A stretch of DNA of 64,000 nucleotides from Siccirubricoccus deserti (lineage in GTDB: Bacteria; Pseudomonadota; Alphaproteobacteria; Acetobacterales; Acetobacteraceae), in NCBI RefSeq assembly GCF_014283215.1, contig NZ_JACOMF010000002.1, positions 1 to 64,000 on the forward strand, in the 5' to 3' direction. The stretch's first letter is position 1, and each line of letters begins with the position of its first letter. A program made the translations under genes and the position numbers. Below are positions 63,171 to 64,000 of this stretch, one piece after another. Under the pieces are notes generated by a model. That model did no database searches. It was not told where the DNA came from and saw only the letters and a list, made by a program, of their open reading frames with translations.

Positions 63171-64000
63171 TCAGGCCGGGACGGGTACCCGTTGCGCCAG
63201 CGGGTCCAGCAGCGCCTCGATCGCCACCGTATCCGACCATTCCAGGCGAATGGTCACCACCGTCACCCGGCTGCGGAAGGCAGGCGGGATGCGGACGTAA
63301 TCCTTGCGGGTGGTCACCGGCATGGCCCGCAGCGTATCCGCCTCGGCCAGCAGGTCGCGCATGTCGCCCTCGTCGAAGGGGTAGTGGTCGGCGAAGGCCA
63401 TCTTGCCGGCCAACACCGCCCCGGCCTCCTGCAAGGTGGAGAAGAATTTCTTCGGGTTGGCGATGCCGCAGAAGGCGTAGACCGGCTGGCCGGCCAGCAG
63501 TTCCGCCTCAGGCCCCGGCCGCAGCATGGCTCGCAGCACCGGCAGGCGCGGCGGCAGCAGCGCCGCGGCGCCAGCCTCGTCCTCGCCGATCATCACTGCG
63601 GCGCGGCTGCGCGCCGCTGCCTTCGCCACCGGCTCCCGCAACGGCCCGGCCGGGATGACGCGGTTGTTGCCGAAGCCGAAGCTGCCGTCGATGACGAGCA
63701 GCGAGAGATCCTTCTCCAGGGTCGGATTCTGCAGCCCGTCATCCATGACGATGGCCTGCGCCCCGGCCGCCACCGCCGCCCGCGCCCCGGCGGCGCGGTC
63801 GGCCGAGACCCAGGTCGGGCGTTCATTCGCCAGCAGCAGCGCCTCGTCGCCGACCGCCTGGCTGTCATGCACGCTGGGGTCGACCCGCACCGGGCCCTTG
63901 AGCCGCCCGCCATAGCCGCGGGTCAGGAAATGCACCGCGACGCCGCGGTTCGCCAGCCGCTGGCCGATGTCGAGGGTGACGGTGGTCTTGCCGGCGCCGC
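63171..64000 (-). CDS. lpxK: tetraacyldisaccharide 4'-kinase LpxK (5' end outside window)
   Basis: The frame runs off the right edge; 276 residues are visible. At the edge it shows the P-loop GAGKTT, then HFLTRGYGG, VGDEALLLA and VMDDGLQNP, all LpxK motifs, and AFCGIANPKKFF in the C-terminal domain. LpxK phosphorylates the lipid A precursor at the 4' position on the inner membrane. About 50 N-terminal residues lie beyond 64000. Confidence 0.93.
   Translation of the reverse strand, partial: GAGKTTVTLDIGQRLANRGVAVHFLTRGYGGRLKGPVRVDPSVHDSQAVGDEALLLANERPTWVSADRAAGARAAVAAGAQAIVMDDGLQNPTLEKDLSLLVIDGSFGFGNNRVIPAGPLREPVAKAAARSRAAVMIGEDEAGAAALLPPRLPVLRAMLRPGPEAELLAGQPVYAFCGIANPKKFFSTLQEAGAVLAGKMAFADHYPFDEGDMRDLLAEADTLRAMPVTTRKDYVRIPPAFRSRVTVVTIRLEWSDTVAIEALLDPLAQRVPVPA

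Noticed and set aside
1-64000. CRISPR arrays, tRNA/rRNA genes, prophage or defence islands
   Set aside because: No regularly spaced repeats, tRNA cloverleaf landmarks, or phage or nuclease families were seen. The only exact tandem repeat is the coding one at 4735-5040.

Overview
The window is very GC-rich (about 70% by eye) with densely packed genes, frequent ATGA/GTGA stop-start overlaps and GTG starts. The gene families point to an alphaproteobacterium, most likely an environmental Acetobacteraceae of the Roseomonas type: three Bug/TctC-type solute receptors, hemH...hemJ-rho, LpxK, hrcA, and many orphan solute-binding proteins with twin-arginine-like signals. This placement is inference from gene content; no rRNA or tRNA gene was found.

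Layout. 1-1.6 kb is an insertion-sequence scar: the 3' end of an IS630-type transposase runs into a beheaded DUF2254 membrane-protein gene, followed by a decayed IS5-type transposase. 1.6-4.0 kb (minus) pairs an NtaA-type flavin monooxygenase with a TauD-like dioxygenase. 4.4-8.4 kb (plus) has a repeat-containing hypothetical protein, a leuC/leuD-like isomerase pair and a Bug receptor. 8.7-12.6 kb has small unknowns, a class II aldolase-like protein, zapE and, divergently, hrcA. 12.7-15.8 kb has an SDR, a 3-hydroxyisobutyrate-dehydrogenase-like enzyme and a GH1-like glycosidase. 15.8-19.8 kb (minus) is a complete Fe(III)-type ABC importer, then a GMC oxidoreductase.

22.7-27.2 kb (plus) is a phosphonate-type importer phnC-phnD-phnE-phnE plus a Bug receptor. 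27.5-29.6 kb is tatA and a methionine-salvage run mtnB-mtnD-mtnC. corA and a putative secreted zinc protease follow, convergent with rho. 33.3-36.0 kb (minus) is a translationally coupled run hemH-HAD phosphatase-MORN protein-hemJ leading toward rho. 36.2-38.1 kb (plus) is an HxlR regulator with a striking tandem operator, overlapping a MATE efflux pump. Next come a peroxiredoxin-like/2OG-dioxygenase fusion, a 3-hydroxyacyl-CoA-dehydrogenase-type enzyme, an M20 hydrolase remnant and glpK.

42.4-50.0 kb mixes catabolic enzymes: AtuA and its small partner, a GH1-like glycosidase, two SMP-30 lactonase paralogues, an AidB-like acyl-CoA dehydrogenase and an MhpD-like hydratase. 50.1-55.7 kb has two orphan solute-binding proteins, a sugar-isomerase remnant, an alpha/beta hydrolase with an extra N-terminal domain, a phytanoyl-CoA-dioxygenase-like protein and a small lipoprotein. 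55.8-64 kb has rnhB, a CoxG-like/ThDP-enzyme pair, a Bug receptor with a luciferase-like monooxygenase, a TAXI receptor, a CBS-BON protein and the 3' part of lpxK.

Overall this is core chromosome interleaved with scavenging and catabolic modules. No CRISPR array, prophage, toxin-antitoxin or recognisable defence system was seen. The most unusual items are the HxlR tandem operator, the cysteine-free peroxiredoxin/dioxygenase fusion, a dispersed palindromic intergenic repeat, and three gene remnants.
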